In this document: one piece after another, positions 31,966 through 45,126 of the stretch | Layout: the number at the start of each line of letters is the position of its first letter | How positions within the stretch are numbered: position 1 is the stretch's first letter | Assembly: GCA_002917075.1 (NCBI GenBank) | Contig: NTMA01000059.1 | Span: forward strand, 250,097-314,096 | Length of the DNA stretch: 64,000 nt | Direction: 5' to 3' | From: Hawksworthiomyces lignivorus | Taxonomy: Eukaryota; Ascomycota; Sordariomycetes; Ophiostomatales; Ophiostomataceae | Position numbers and translations under genes: made by a program | The notes under the pieces: generated by a model | Told to the model about the DNA's origin: nothing | The model's input: the letters and a program-made list of their open reading frames with translations, nothing else | Databases searched by the model: none

Positions 31966-34648
31966 TTACCACTGCCAGAGCACCTTGTGGTGCAGGATCC
32001 GCGGACCCAGGTAGGAGTACTCAAAGGGCGTGATCCAGCTGTCGTTGGCCGTCAGCTTGGCGAAGACGCTCGCGCCCTTCCACACGACCACCTGCTCGTC
32101 CATGTCGCGAGCGCTGCGCGACACGAGAATCCGGTCCACGAGGTCAGGGCGCCGCACCTTGAGCCGCTCCTCCAGGTACGTCGCAAAGTGTGGGGTCTTG
32201 GCGCCGCCGCCTACCACCATGACCGAGCCCAGGTAGTCCTTGAGCTTCCGCTCGTCGCCCTTGGCTGCATTCTGGATCGATGTCATGATGGCAATGTCCA
32301 GCGGCGCCACTGGCAGCACCGAGTCGCGCTCGATCGCAATGTCTTTGGCCGAGCGGTGGAACAGCGGGTCCAGGGCGAGCAGGCCGCCATTTGGTTGCGG
32401 CTGCTGCGACGAGGATGCACCGCCGGCGCCTTGGCTCTGGCTCGCTCCCTGGCTCGCACCTGGCCCGCTGGGCGCCGGCGTGCCGCCGTTCCGTCCGCTG
32501 GGTGCCGGACTTGCCGCACCGTTCACGGTATCGCGCCCAGCCCCGAAGATAAATGGTGGTGGGACCGGCGTGCTCGCGCCCTCAGGTGCCGGCGACGGAG
32601 CCTTGGACGTGGACGGCGTGCCGTTCAGGTCACCGCCGATTCCCCGCGCCAAGAAGTTGAAAGGCTGCGACTTCTCTTTGCTCGGCGTTGAAACTTCGTT
32701 CGGGCCAGGCGTGCCGAACCCGTTAGGCGCGACAGACGGCATCACAGAGGGTCGGTCCAGGGCCAGGATGGCTACCTGCGCAGCGGAGATGGGGTCGTCA
32801 GGAATGTCCACGTCGTACGCGTTGTAGGTGCGCTCGATGAGCTTGCGGCGGCCCCGCAGCTTTGTGCTGTTGTCAAAGATGGCCGGCTCATAGAAGCCTA
32901 GTGGTGCCAGGATCACTTCGTCGTATGTCTTGAACTGGTACTTGTGTGTTGGCTGGTTCGGCACACGGAGATGGAACTGGTACAGCTGGACAGAAATGTC
33001 GGCCTGGTTCAGGGTGCAGTGCTTCTGCTTGAGCTCCTCAGCAAGTAAGAAATCGTACCTCCGCCGCAGGTTGATGTCCTGGTATGGGAAGTGGTCGTAC
33101 AGCATCATCTTGACAAAGATCTCCGTAACGTCGAAGCCACCATATTTGAGATTGATGCGGGAATCTTCCACGACCAAGCCATCTTCAACGCAGGCGATCG
33201 ACGTCTTTTGGGCGCCAACATCCACAACGCAGCCCTGGCTGTAACCGGCGCCACATGTGGCCGCATAGCTCTCTTGGATGAAGCACACCTTGTTGAACTC
33301 AAACCAGTTCATGCACGAGCGCAGGATCTGCTCCACGTACGCTTTGTCGTAAAGATCAGGAATGACAAAGACACAGCTATACTGGCGACACGAAGAGACC
33401 TTCTTAAGGCCAAGCTCATGCTGTATGGCATGTGTCAGAATCGCTTCGAAGTCGCTGTAAAGGCTGCTGACACTGGAGTAGTCGTCCTCATTCATCCAGC
33501 CAAGTTGCATGGGCCACCTAAGTCGAAATTTGGGGTTGGAGTCGTCGGGAATGCGCTGTGCCTCATTTCCATAAAAAACGGTTGGTGGAGTTGGCTTCGT
33601 GGGCACTTTGGGCACAATAGACTTGGAAATTCCGTTGTGGTCGCCGTTCTCAGTCCCATTTTGCGTTCCATTCTGTATTCCATTCTCTTCGCCGTCATTT
33701 GCATCCGCTACGGCTTCAAGAACATCATCTTTGGGCGCAGTACCCACTTCTGGAGCATCCACAGGAGGCTCTACTGGCGCGTTAACATCGGTCCACTCCA
33801 CTTGCAGAGGATCGTTGTGCGTTGGAATAATCTCTGGTTCTGTTCGGCGGTTGTAATTCACGACCAGCTCCTTTGAATTAGGGAGCACTTTGCGCTTGTT
33901 GACACGCATGTCGAGCTTGAGGTCTTCGCTCATCTTTTTGTATTTCTTTGACCACTCTTCGCCATATTGTTGATCTACCTTTTGTGCTTCAAACTGCCTT
34001 CGTGGCAGGGCCTCGTATTCGTCTGACTCGGTCCGCTGGTACTTCGTGGCTAGACACATCGGAACCGTCTTGGGCAAGACGTCGGTCGAAAACCCGATAC
34101 GAAGATACTGGCTTCCCGGATGGATAACAATGACTTTCGAGATGTCAAGGCCCTCTGTTGGCATGTTCATCAAGTCACCCTGCTGCTGCTCGGGAAGAAT
34201 CAGAGGGACCTCCCCTCGGCTCTGGTTGAGGGCCCTGTCGCGGTCCTTTGCATTCTGCACCAGTCTGTCACGGTTCGCCTCATTTTGTACTCGAAGGGCT
34301 AGTATCTGGTCATCGCGCTTCATGTACTCTCTATTTTCCGCCTAGCGTCAGTATGGTCCAGAAATCAGATCACGCTGCAGCCAGCCAAGCAGCCCCCTTC
34401 ATCTCTTGAGGTCTCGAGAGCAGACTTACGTGTAGTAATTCTTTTGGTTGATAGGGGTAACCTCAGGCCAGCTCGTCTGCTTCATGCCATTGTCCGTCCG
34501 TTCCAGTCCTGTTCAAACCCAGACAGTCAGCCACATTAATGTCCCAGCAAGATACTCCTCATCATCATCGAATATCACTGCAAGAAACGTAGTGCAAGCA
34601 CAACTCACCTTCCCTAAGGAGGACACGCTCGCTGACTTTTCCAACCAT
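31966..34648 (-). CDS. arp8: Actin-related protein Arp8 (INO80 chromatin-remodelling complex)
   Basis: A nuclear actin-related protein of the INO80 complex. With Arp4 and actin it forms the module that binds extranucleosomal DNA. Three exons, 34648-34609, 34508-34430 and 34330-31966, give 827 residues. The introns have donors GTGAGT and GTAAGT. The small first exons encode MVGKVSERVLLREG and the segment through TSWPEVTPINQKNYY. The acceptor ATAG at 34331 was chosen because it restores the conserved TEYMKRDDQ junction; the CTAG a few bases earlier breaks the frame. Recognisable actin-fold pieces are IHPGSQYLRIGFSTD, GCVVDVGAQKTSIACVEDG, NLKYGGFDVTE and VMVVGGGAKTPHF, ending in WITPFEYSYLGPRILHHKVL. 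A long low-complexity insert (Pro/Ser/Gly, about residues 570-660) lies before the last subdomain, as in other fungal Arp8 proteins. Confidence 0.94.
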
Positions 34649-35756
34649 GATCGTGGATGAATTTGTCCTCCAGTATCAGGTCACGAAAGAAGTATGTCTC
34701 TCTCTCTGCAAAACTGCACTGGGGGTCAAATAAATCAATGCACCAGGAGTAATGCGATTGCCTCCCAAAAGCCGTTCCAACCTCTCTCAATCGCTTTGAT
34801 TCGCGATCTTCATAAGATTCGCGCAGACAGGCCATGAGCTAATCTATATGTGGCTGGTGTATACTTATCGGTGCATTCTTTTTCCGGATTTTAAGTGGGT
34901 CATTCAGCTAGTAGGTGAGAAGCGATTGGAGGTTGACGCCTCAAGAAGGAATGCAGCTCTTTGTAACTCTGCTATACCACTCCCACTATTCTTTGACTCT
35001 TGTGGTTGATTGTCCAAGAGCAAGCCTTCCTTTTTACAGAAGTACTGCAGAAGTGCTGCAGTACTATTGTGCTGATCTCGTTCAAAGCTCATCTCGGGTT
35101 CGCAAGAATACTGCTGACAGACAATTTTTGTAGAGGCTGCATGGCGGCAAAATAGCAGTGCTAGAAGAACAGATAATACTAGGCAAGCCGAAAAGTCAGG
35201 CAGCACTGTTTCGATCTCCCTTACCACCATCTAGCGTACTCTTTTTTTTTTTTTACTTCAACGAAAGATCATCTCGTGCAATAGTTTGCCATTTTCTTGT
35301 CATTTGTTTGTTTGCTGCCTACGCCTAGTTTCAAGTGAACAGCTGGCATCAGCTCCCTCTTGTTCTTTTGTCACCTGACTGCCTGTGGCGATGACGTCGC
35401 CACTGCTTTTTCTGGAACAGATCTGCCTCGCATTTACATTTACATAAATCATCCACGCCGCGCATTTTACATTGCAACTTGCGGTGTCAGAGCTAAGCTG
35501 AGAGACGCATATACGAGCACAATACAGATAGGAAGATCCTGGTTGACTTCAGCAACGCCTGCACTTCCGAAGTTGGATTGCATCTTCTCGTTTACTTCCA
35601 TCTCCCTCCAACTTATAGCTTCTTGCTCTAAAGAAACACCTCTCCACGTCACTTCTCGGGGAATATAGGTGTCATATATTCTCATAATACCCACTCAAGT
35701 CTTATTAGATAACAATTTTCTTGAGACAGACAACCACTCCTCTCGCCCTTAGCATT
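34649..35756. other. Divergent promoter region of arp8 and the proline-rich gene
   Basis: 1.1 kb upstream of two divergent genes. Frames such as 34904-35230 and 35360-35668 have no domain. An 11-bp T run is at 35240. No other structure is seen. Confidence 0.4.
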
Positions 35757-36602
35757 ATGCCTCCTATCCCAATATACTCCCAGAGCCCCATCAATGCGGC
35801 CAAGGCTTCTGGCGTGACGCCAAAGACAGACTCTTCTGTGGACAATAGAGCCGCAGCAGAGCCGCTAGCCACGACGACTGAATCAGTTAATGGCCCTGTT
35901 CCACCACCAGCACAACCAGGTGCTCTACCTCGTCTGCCACAACCATCCGCGGCTGCCCAGAATATCAACGGACCAGCCCAGTATCTACAGCCTACACCGA
36001 CCACTCAATCAGCCGACTTCGGTCCGCCGCCTCCGCAGCCAGGAGCAGTACCGTCACCACCGGAAGCACGCCTACCTATGAGTGATAAATCCTCCCAGCA
36101 CTATCCACAGCAGACGCCTACTCGTACAGTTCCTCCGCCGCCCCGCGCCACGCGGCGGTCTGCAGCAGGAGAGAAAGTCGCGGCTAGCCCTCCTACCACT
36201 CTTCCTCCACAGATGGCTATGCCTCCTTTGAGCTCGGATTCTCACCCATATCCAGTCCCTCGTGGCACAGCACCAGTAACACAGCCTATACATGGTGCAT
36301 GGCCTACCTTGCCACAGCAGGCCAGGCTCACACCAGGAGGGGTGGGCCAGAGTAATTTGGACCATCCACCAGGCTACATTCAGAATGCCTACGCGGCGGA
36401 GATGAACAGCTCGCAGAGGGCGGCTGCCCAGGCTTCCAGCGCTGCCATGGTATCGCACAGCTCCAGCAGCCACAGCTTGTTCGGCGAAGAGGGGTTTGAA
36501 GAGGGCGTGTGGGATGCTGCCAAAAAGCTTGCCTGGGCAGCGGGAGAACGGCTTTCAGCAGCCGAAAGCGAGGTCTGGCGACGAATCAACAAGGAGCAAT
36601 AG
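35757..36602 (+). CDS. Proline-rich protein of unknown function, conserved C-terminus
   Basis: A single exon of 281 residues from ATG 35757 (MPPIPIYSQSPINAAKASGV). Open frame further upstream exists only with non-ATG starts. Residues 1-190 are low-complexity, rich in Pro, Ala and Gln (PPPPQPGAVPSPP, PPPPRATRRSA), suitable for SH3 or WW binding but with no folded domain. Around residues 190-240 there is GTAPVTQPIHGAWPTLPQQ and HPPGYIQN. The last 35 residues (EEGVWDAAKKLAWAAGERLS, then AAESEVWRRIN) form an amphipathic helix of the kind kept in hypothetical proteins of other Pezizomycotina. I do not recognise a characterised gene. Proline-rich ends of signalling adaptors look similar, but that is only an impression. 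Confidence 0.78.
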   Translation: MPPIPIYSQSPINAAKASGVTPKTDSSVDNRAAAEPLATTTESVNGPVPPPAQPGALPRLPQPSAAAQNINGPAQYLQPTPTTQSADFGPPPPQPGAVPSPPEARLPMSDKSSQHYPQQTPTRTVPPPPRATRRSAAGEKVAASPPTTLPPQMAMPPLSSDSHPYPVPRGTAPVTQPIHGAWPTLPQQARLTPGGVGQSNLDHPPGYIQNAYAAEMNSSQRAAAQASSAAMVSHSSSSHSLFGEEGFEEGVWDAAKKLAWAAGERLSAAESEVWRRINKEQ

Positions 36603-39600
36603 AGAGAAAAAGAGGAGGCAACAACCTTGTTCTTGTCGGCCATAGCAACACGACTCTCCGTCCACCAGGCAACGAAAGATTGGAGGCGACAGAGCGAGGA
36701 ACAAGGGTCTCGAAAAGCAGTGAAGGGGGGGAAAGGTGAATCGGCAGGAAGAGGATTTTTCGAAGAGGGAAGCTATAAAGTGCGTTTGTATAACTGGATC
36801 ATGGGTTCACGCCATTGCATCCATGGCAACGCTGCGTACGAAAACGACGAATATAGTAGCCAGCACACACGCGTTCCTCCGCGTTCTGGACGTCATATAT
36901 TTATTGAATTCTGGGCTTTGTTCGGACTGGATTGATCAAGGATCATCCACACGGCCTGTCCACGAATCCTGTGCTTTCGACGCGTGCCAATTATCACTTG
37001 CGAAGCGAGCTAGTGTTTTACTGAGATGGTTTGCAGTTTACGACATGTCAAATATTGCTTCTTTGCGTCCGGTGCGAGAACAAGATGCGGACTTATGATG
37101 GGCAGGTACAAAGTTAACATTACACCTCAGATATGCAGACGGATAAGAGCGGCAATACGAGAGAATATTCATCCCGCTTCTTGCGTTCCTGGTCTGTGAA
37201 GTTTGGTGAAGGTTAGAAGACCATTACGAGAAATTTATGTCTCTCGGCTTCCTTCCGGACATGCCAATCATGAATAAAACTTATCTCTTTAACATACCTA
37301 TATCCAACTGTGCCCGCCTGTCCAAGCCAACATGATGCATCGCCTGGACCAAAACAAGCGGGATATCAAGACGGTAGAGAAAGAGGAATAGTTCCGAGGC
37401 GGCAAATAGGAAAGCGAGACATGTCCACCGCAAACTTTTGGTGCTTTCTTGTCAGCAGAACTTCCACTGCTTATGGCGGAAACCAATAGCAGGGTAATAG
37501 AAGAACTTATCTGGAGTGTAAACATTACACATACACCGTATAATTGCTGCCGTTGATGTCTGTTCGGTTCGTCGCTCTTTGCTGACTTTCTTAACTTCTT
37601 TGTTAAACGAGTCTTGTCATCCCGTTGATTTTCACAAACTGGTGCGGCTGTGCGGTTAAAAGCAACTTTCTCGAGATGTAATTTTAAAACTTCCTAAAGC
37701 GGATGGGTTTATTATGCATTAACAAGAAAGAGGAGAAAACAGCACACGTAGTCGCCCCCTATCGCTAGGATGTGTCATCTTTTAGCACTGCCTGCTCTAT
37801 CAAGAGTACGAGTACGAGTACAAATCCCTGCCAGTTCACGGATCTCACTTGTTCTCAGTACACGCTACTGAGGCCTTGCGGTGTTCTAAATCCGGCATTT
37901 GCAGTCGATTTTACAAGGGCTTGCACATGGGGTAGAACAATAAAATACAGCGGGACTAGGGCTAGAGAAACGCTAGAAACGCTAGAAATGTCCCAGTTTC
38001 ATGAGATGTTAAACAGCAGCTAGGGAGGCAACCCGAGGAGTAGGTAGTGGCTCCGATTGCACAAAAAAAAATCTCCCCCCTGACGACTGCAGCGGTCGAC
38101 ATCGGAGAGGGTCTGCATCCCCTCCCCGGCGGCCAGCGGCGATGACGACTTACAACCATAATAGCTGCCGTGGCTAAGCCAAAAAGGAGACGAGCTAACA
38201 GACCACAAAGATGGATTTCAGAGAGCAATGACGCAACTTCAGAACCAGGAGGAAACAAGAAACATGAAAGCTCTTAATGATAAATACAGCTTGTCAATGA
38301 TCCCGGTTTACATACTTGAGCTGCAATCTCGAACCTTTGGTCAGTGTCGCTTGGCTTTGATTAGAGTGCGAGCCTCCTGAGAGTATCATCGATCTCCCTT
38401 CTTGAACACTTGGTCTGGTTGTTGTTGTTTTTTCTTTGGTATAACTTTGCATATCTATTTAGCCGCAACTGCCACTTCGCATGTGCACTACAGTTTCTCT
38501 TTTTTTCAGTGATTGTTTTTTTTTTTAAAAAAAAATTGGGAGACGGCAATTAGCAAATGATAATATTCGTTGCCAGGTACCACCATATTGTATGAGAAAA
38601 ACAAACAACATGGGAAGTCAGCTGAGGACGAACCTTGGGGCGCTATTCTCTAGCGTAGACACTTTCCATTTGCATTTACGTAGAATCAAATTTGCGTCAT
38701 GGATGGAAGATAATATGGAGATGGATCCAAGACAGCATGCGCTGGGTCCTGACTTGCTCACATCTTTCACCCCACCGCCACCCTCCGGATATTAATTGTT
38801 TATGCAAACTAACTGCTAGTTAAAGAGACAAGAAGTCGGGTCGGCCACTTTAAAAGACGAGGTGTGCCAAGTGGCGTCAATATAGCATTTGCGCACGGAA
38901 CAAAAAAGTAATAAGAAAAAGGTTCAGCTCTAATATAGAACTTCGGTGTGATTGGGAGGGAAGAACGGCTTTCGAAGGACAGAAGAAAAAAAATCAATTT
39001 AACAAATACACGCAACCCATGGCCGCCTCTGGGCAGAGATTCAAAAAGAAGACTAGAGCCGACGAGCATGCCATGTCGTATCTTACGTGGTATGTTTGTG
39101 TCCTGCTTTTTTTTAGTTGTCTCGATGTCGACGAAAACGCCCAATGAAAAACAAAAAATTATATACCAAAACTGCCTGACGTTGGTTTCGTAAATCTGTA
39201 GGGTTCTTTCGGCGTCGTCAGGAACAGCAACAGTGGCCTATCGTGTGATGCTATTTTAGACATATATAACTCCCTCTTAAGGTTTTTAGGTGCTGTATCC
39301 TACCGCGATGTGACGCTGCGGCCAAGCGGGTGGCGAGAACGCGCGCGCCAGAGAGGCAGCAACGGTTGTTTTTGCGTCTTTGCTTGTGTCTTTCGTCTGT
39401 TTCGTTCTTTTCCGTCTTATGTGTATTACGTGGTACTTTGCAGGAGCTGCTTCTTTTGTTATGCGGCCTAGACCAGTCTAAGGAAAGTTGCCATCAAAAA
39501 TAATGTATGAATCTGTCCCCAAATGCGGCAGCCAGTAATAGGTCCAACCCCTAGTTCCCAGTTTACCACAGCCTCTTTTCGACCGTGGCTATGGTATCAG

Positions 39601-42600
39601 GGGCAGGGGAATACGGAAGCTCTATCTGATATGAAAACTTCAAAAAAAGCTACAACACACTTTGAGGGCACAAAGTGAAGGTACACGTGCAATTACAGGG
39701 AGGAGGGGAGGCGGGGGCACAAGAAGAGGAACACTAGTTGGTGCGTTGCAAACTGTGAGATAATTCGTACTCGCATCTATTTAGAAACAAGAGCAAGTTT
39801 GGTCGAAAACGGGAGGATAAGCAAATCAAGTGTGAATCTCTAGCCGACTTCTAGCAACATTTGGTTCGCCCCCTTTTTCTTCTGCCAGGCAACCAATCTC
39901 TTCACTTTCTTTAAACTAGATCCTGCAGATATCCAACAGAATGCTTAGGATGACACGTTTTCCTTCGGAGCTGCTCGGCGAAAAAAGAAAAGATATGATT
40001 GTACAAGGGAAAAAGAAAGCAGAAGATTAGAAAAATAGAAAACGAGAGTTCCAAATCAATAGGATCTGGATGTTCACTCTTGCAGGATACAAGTCGCCCT
40101 ACCCAATCCCCTTGCAGTGGGGGAATCCGCCAAGACACAGACAGGGCTGCAAGATGCGTCAAGAGACTGGGAAGGCACAGCAGAAATAGACAACTTCAAG
40201 GTCACAAAAATTCAAATCAACATGAAGGAAAGGAAGGGGGTTGGTGGTCTGTAGGGGGATCGCTTGGCGCGGCCATGGTTTGACAACTAAGTGCTGGATC
40301 ATCGATCCATTGTATCACGTCTCTTACAAAAGTCCAAACCTGTTTGACTCTTGTGGACAAGAACACACAGACAACTAGGGTAGGTTGACAGCCATCGACG
40401 AGGAGGTAAGCGAGGCTCACAGAAGAAGAAAAAGGAAAGTAAGAAAGAAAAACAGAGACGCTGTCGTCCTACCATACTTAACTTAATTGCTTTCCAAGTC
40501 GCCGAGCTGTCCACATCTAGGTCTTCGGCCTCTCGTTGTCCTTGCAAAGAATTGGCGAATAATGGAGCATGCAGGAAATGTCGCCGACGAGACCCGCGCC
40601 TGAACTAGTTATCTTCAATCCCCAGACTGAAAAAGGACCAAAAGGCTGATATTGGAGGCCGCAGCACAGGCAGTCTGCGCAGCGTGCACGTCAGCGGGGA
40701 GGAAAAAAGACCAAGAGAATAAGCCGAGTCAGCGAGCCGTCACGACGCGCAAAAAGCTAAAGTGCACGCGTAATGTTCTACAGAAAAGGCACAGCAGTCT
40801 TTGGTAACGGCTCAAGTGGAGGAGGGGTCCTGCGACAGATCTGAGACGGCTACCGACCCCGCGCTCCACTTTTAGCTCTTGTATGATTACTTTACTCTGT
40901 AGTGTGAAATTCATATAAGTTTTTGTACTGCGACAAAGATTTTTAGTTAGCCAATCTGCGCCCCACCTGCCGTCACCTTCACTACTAGTCCCGGTGGGAC
41001 TTAACTTCTCTCCTGGAACCCCTGCATATTGGTTGCAAACAGACCAATCATAGCGCGGCTCTTGTTTGGCCAGATCCGACCTCAAACGTTTAAAAAAACG
41101 ACAATCATCCACACGCCACGTCGCTCCGTTCTTCAACGTTGACATAGCACCATCATCCCCCCTTACAATCTCGAAGATTTGCTCCGTCACCACACCGTTA
41201 TGGTTTTCTGTCTTTTCGGCGCTCTCTTTTACTTAATCCGTATGCATGTATTCCTGGGTACAATCCGTTCATTTCTTGTGCCTTCGCTAACGTGATGGGT
41301 CGTCTCCATCTCGTCCTTTTCATTTAACGAAATAAGACTGGTTTGTCGGCATTTCCGTCTCCCGTATCCTACCTTTCTTGATATCCTTCATGTGGGGAGA
41401 TACCTATTAGTTTGTCTTGGCCTCTTTTGCGCCCTTCCTCCGTTTTTCGTTGCTGGTGCTGTGTTGAGTAACGGAGCCGCTTTGCCCTTGCAACCATCAC
41501 GCCAGTCGTGCTACCTTCTTCTATTGCTGCATCTCTTGCCCTATTATCTTCCTCGGTTAAAACTATACGGTTTTTACAATTGCCTTTGTTGTTGCGATAT
41601 AACTTACGAGCGGAATGGGTCGGCAAGCAGACGGTATATCGCGGCCTCTCGCCAACCAGAAAGAACGATAGCCAGGATGGGCAACCAGAACAGACATAGA
41701 GTAAAGCTATGTCTGTAGGAACAAAGCCTCGCTCATTTGTCTTAGTTAAACGTATGCTCCGGCATTTCTTGGCACGATGTCTGTGATGTGTGACGCTCTT
41801 GATCATCTTTTTTCCAAAGACGAGTGATTCAACAGCACACTCTCATTGTTTGTCAAATGCTCGTGTGCCGGGGTTCTTCTTTTCTATTTATGAAAACAGG
41901 GGTCTTGGAGACGGATCTGCTGGTTGTGATGTTCATCCACGGGAATCACGAGGCGGGTTACAACAAAAACAACACAGCTAGACCCTGCTGGGAGCTTGTG
42001 AAAGAGAGGAGCAGGAGGATGCAAAACCGGCTCTCCCGACGTAAGATGTTCGCGCCAAACATCTACGTCGTGATCTTCACTGGCCGAAGCTCATTGGAGT
42101 GGTTAATAAGTGGATAAAGTGGTGAGGTTTTCAGTTTCCAATCGAAACTAGTTCCGCCCCCGTATTATCTGTGGGGATTGTCTCGTCTCTCAGATGCAGA
42201 CAGTGCCCTCTCAATTTCTGCTCCCTCGTCGCCGATTAAAATAGGGTTTTGCTCGCGGTGATTGACGGCGCATCTGACCGTCGAGACAAAACAAAACGGC
42301 CAGCAAAACAACAGGCTGAGGAAGTGAGCAGTGCCGGCAAGACAAGGAGCATCGCAAAATACGACCGTATCATCAAGCCTAAATTAAGACAATGGAAGAG
42401 AAAGGAAGAGGAACAAAACAAAACTTTCTTTTTAACATTTCTTCTCCTTTTGCTGTTTTATGTTCGTCATCGACAAAACTCACAGACCATATATCACTGA
42501 CACACCAAGGTAAGACAAAGACGACTGCAAACGAAAATCAAATAGTGCAACTGTTTTTTTTTTTTTTCTTCTTCTTTTTTCATGGAGATCATTCTATCTC

Positions 42601-45126
42601 ACTTGCCTCATCTTTTCTTTCGATCTCTCCTTTGCTTCTTTTGATCTTACTCTGTAAAACTGCCTAAAACTGCCGCTATTTTTTTTTTCTTGTCCATGCT
42701 CATCGTGTGTACGAGGAAGCCTTCACGTTCTAGACGGAGCCCTACTTTGACATGAGACAAGCCACCGCCTCGTCTTCCCCCGTCTCCACCCTGGTCTCTC
42801 TCCACTGTTTCCTCCTCTTCATCTGTAAGGCACGCCGAAGCCCCATTCGCTCCACATATCTCATTAGTGTTCTGTTCGCCAGTTCTGTTTCGTTCTTCTC
42901 CTTCGTTCCAGGTGTCCATGTGGCCCCTCTTTTTTCTCTCTCTTCTCGAACCCTTTCCTTCCGTTTCCACTTCCCTCTTCAGCGCCGCGGTAGGGCCAGA
43001 AATGTTACAATCGCTGTCAAATATTTAAGATGTCCTTGTTGAGGGGGAGGGGTATCCGTTGTCTGTGAGTGCTTGCCAACTGTATCGCAAGTCTTGTCCT
43101 TGTTTTATACCTAGGGCCGATTTCCGTAAATGGTAGCCGTCTGTTCGATCCGTTTCTCTTTTGGATTTTCCTACATCGCTCAACCCTCTCAACTGAACCC
43201 GCACCTCCTTCGTTCCCCTGATCTGTCTGTCAGCTCTATTTTTATTCCTTACACATACCGTATCTTGACAGACGTGGACTCCGTTTCTCAAGTTGTGGCC
43301 CCTGTCTTAGCACCCATGTAGACATACGCACTCACACTCTCTCCATATACGCTTCAAAATCTTTCCCTCGTGTCTTGAACCACGCCACTCAACGAAGCCT
43401 CGCTGCCACCACAGTCCCCGAATACTGGTGGCTTTTATTTTTCACACAACCACTACCCACCACCCATCAGTCCAGACTCTGGTGCTAAGCCCCTCCCTCG
43501 TCACTTTAGAAGTCTATTATTCCTCTCTTTTGCTACCCCTTTCTCTTCTACAATGACCACAGACCGCAGGTCTTGTTTGTATCAGAGAATCCGGCTTGGC
43601 TCCTACCGACGTTCCGAACTCTGACCGTGCTGAACGCTTACGGGGCTTGCTTGCTGTCTACGCACACAGACTTGTGCTTGTCCTGTTGCGATTCAACGCT
43701 TTCTTTTCTCTTGTTGGCCTGACTCTCATTCCACGAATTCGTAGTCTTTTATCGCCTCTCTTTTGTTTTCTTTTATACCGCTGAGCTCCCACACCAACTT
43801 TTTCCATCTGTTTGGATTTTCTCCCTTTCCTCTCTTTCGCCCTCGTCCCACACCTTACACCCCCATTATCTTGATCTGTGGCTCTTCCCTATCGGACCCG
43901 ACAAAGTCCCCATTCTTTTCTTCAGTAGTCACTCCTTATTCTCTTATTTTTGTATGAGTTTCTTTTCTTCGTGCACTCCCTCTCTTTTTTTAACCTTGTT
44001 ATAACCCCCTCTGGTCTATAATATACCAAGAGCTGGCTCTTTTTCCTTTTTTTTTTCCTCTACCTGACTCTTGTTTTCTGATTTATTCATCCGGGCCTCT
44101 TCCTTGTTATTCATTCCTTCCATGGTTTATGGTGCTCATCCGACGAGGTTCTGTTAATATCAGAGACTCACCACACTCCTTTTCTTTATTTTTTCTTCTT
44201 ATTTTCCTTCACAAACTCACGATCAATAACCACGCCCCTTTCCTAGAGGCCACGCGCGATCTCCTAGACATACACCAGTTTGGCACTTTTGATTCCACCA
44301 AGGCCACCCCCTTCTTTGCCTTCTTTACTCTCCTTCCCCTAAAATATATTATTTACTCCTTTTTTGGCTTTACGAGGCGTCTCGATCTTTTTTTCCCGTT
44401 TCACTGATATTGTATTGACGACTATACAACAAAACAACAACATCAACAATACTCGGCTCTACGTTCATTTTTAACCAAGTCAACATATACGCCCACCCGT
44501 GGACTTTTTTTCTGTTTTTTTCTTTGTACTTTCCTTCTCTCTGATCACACACCCACAATAACATGACCGTCCGGTTCTAAACTGCGCACTCAGGTTATTA
44601 TTCAGTGTTTTCTCTCTAGCCGCCTCCTCATTCCTTCTTCAGCATTGCCTCCTAGCATCAGCCGCCACCGCAAAGACTAGGTACTCGATCTTTTAGTTCT
44701 CGCCTGATCAACTAAGCTGTCTGTTGCCCACCATACCGTTTTCATTTTATGGTGAGTTGTACGATACAAGTCACTTGGTGATCCTATAACACATTTGGGA
44801 CTCCAATGCTCAACATATAACATGCAAAACGCATGCCTTGGGCGTTGTGGAGCCTGCTTTCCGGGGCTCTGATTCCTTTTTTGGTCTATCTGTCTTGGGA
44901 CAAACTGCTTCGTTCCGCTCAAGAATTCATGCTAACAGTCGCTCACCCACACCCTCCGCTCTGGGCTCCCTCGTTTTCACAGATTCTCGACAATTTATTT
45001 TCTTAACAAGAAAAATTTCAAAGTAAGCTCCTTCACATTAGGAGTCTTTTCTAAGAAAACTGCCCACCGTCCAAAGCGCCATCTCCGAAGCAGCTCCGGT
45101 CTTCCTGATCCGTCGTTCTAAATGTC
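36603..45126. other. 8.5-kb stretch without a supportable gene
   Basis: No domain, transposon or repeat family is recognised. Scattered frames of up to 154 codons (40729-41193 minus, 41369-41806 minus) lack splice partners and codon bias. From about 42400 to 45100 the plus strand becomes markedly pyrimidine-rich (long T/C tracts, for example 42551-42580), so many chance frames stay open. This is typical of long fungal 5' leaders and promoters, so much of it may be regulatory DNA or a leader of the Rua1-domain gene that follows. Small tandem motifs (GAGTAC around 37805 and GAAACGCTA around 37970) are minor. Confidence 0.5.

Noticed and set aside
40729..41806. Two minus-strand frames of 154 and 145 codons in the 8.5-kb gap
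   Set aside because: No family resemblance, no neighbouring exons in frame, and composition like the surrounding intergenic DNA.
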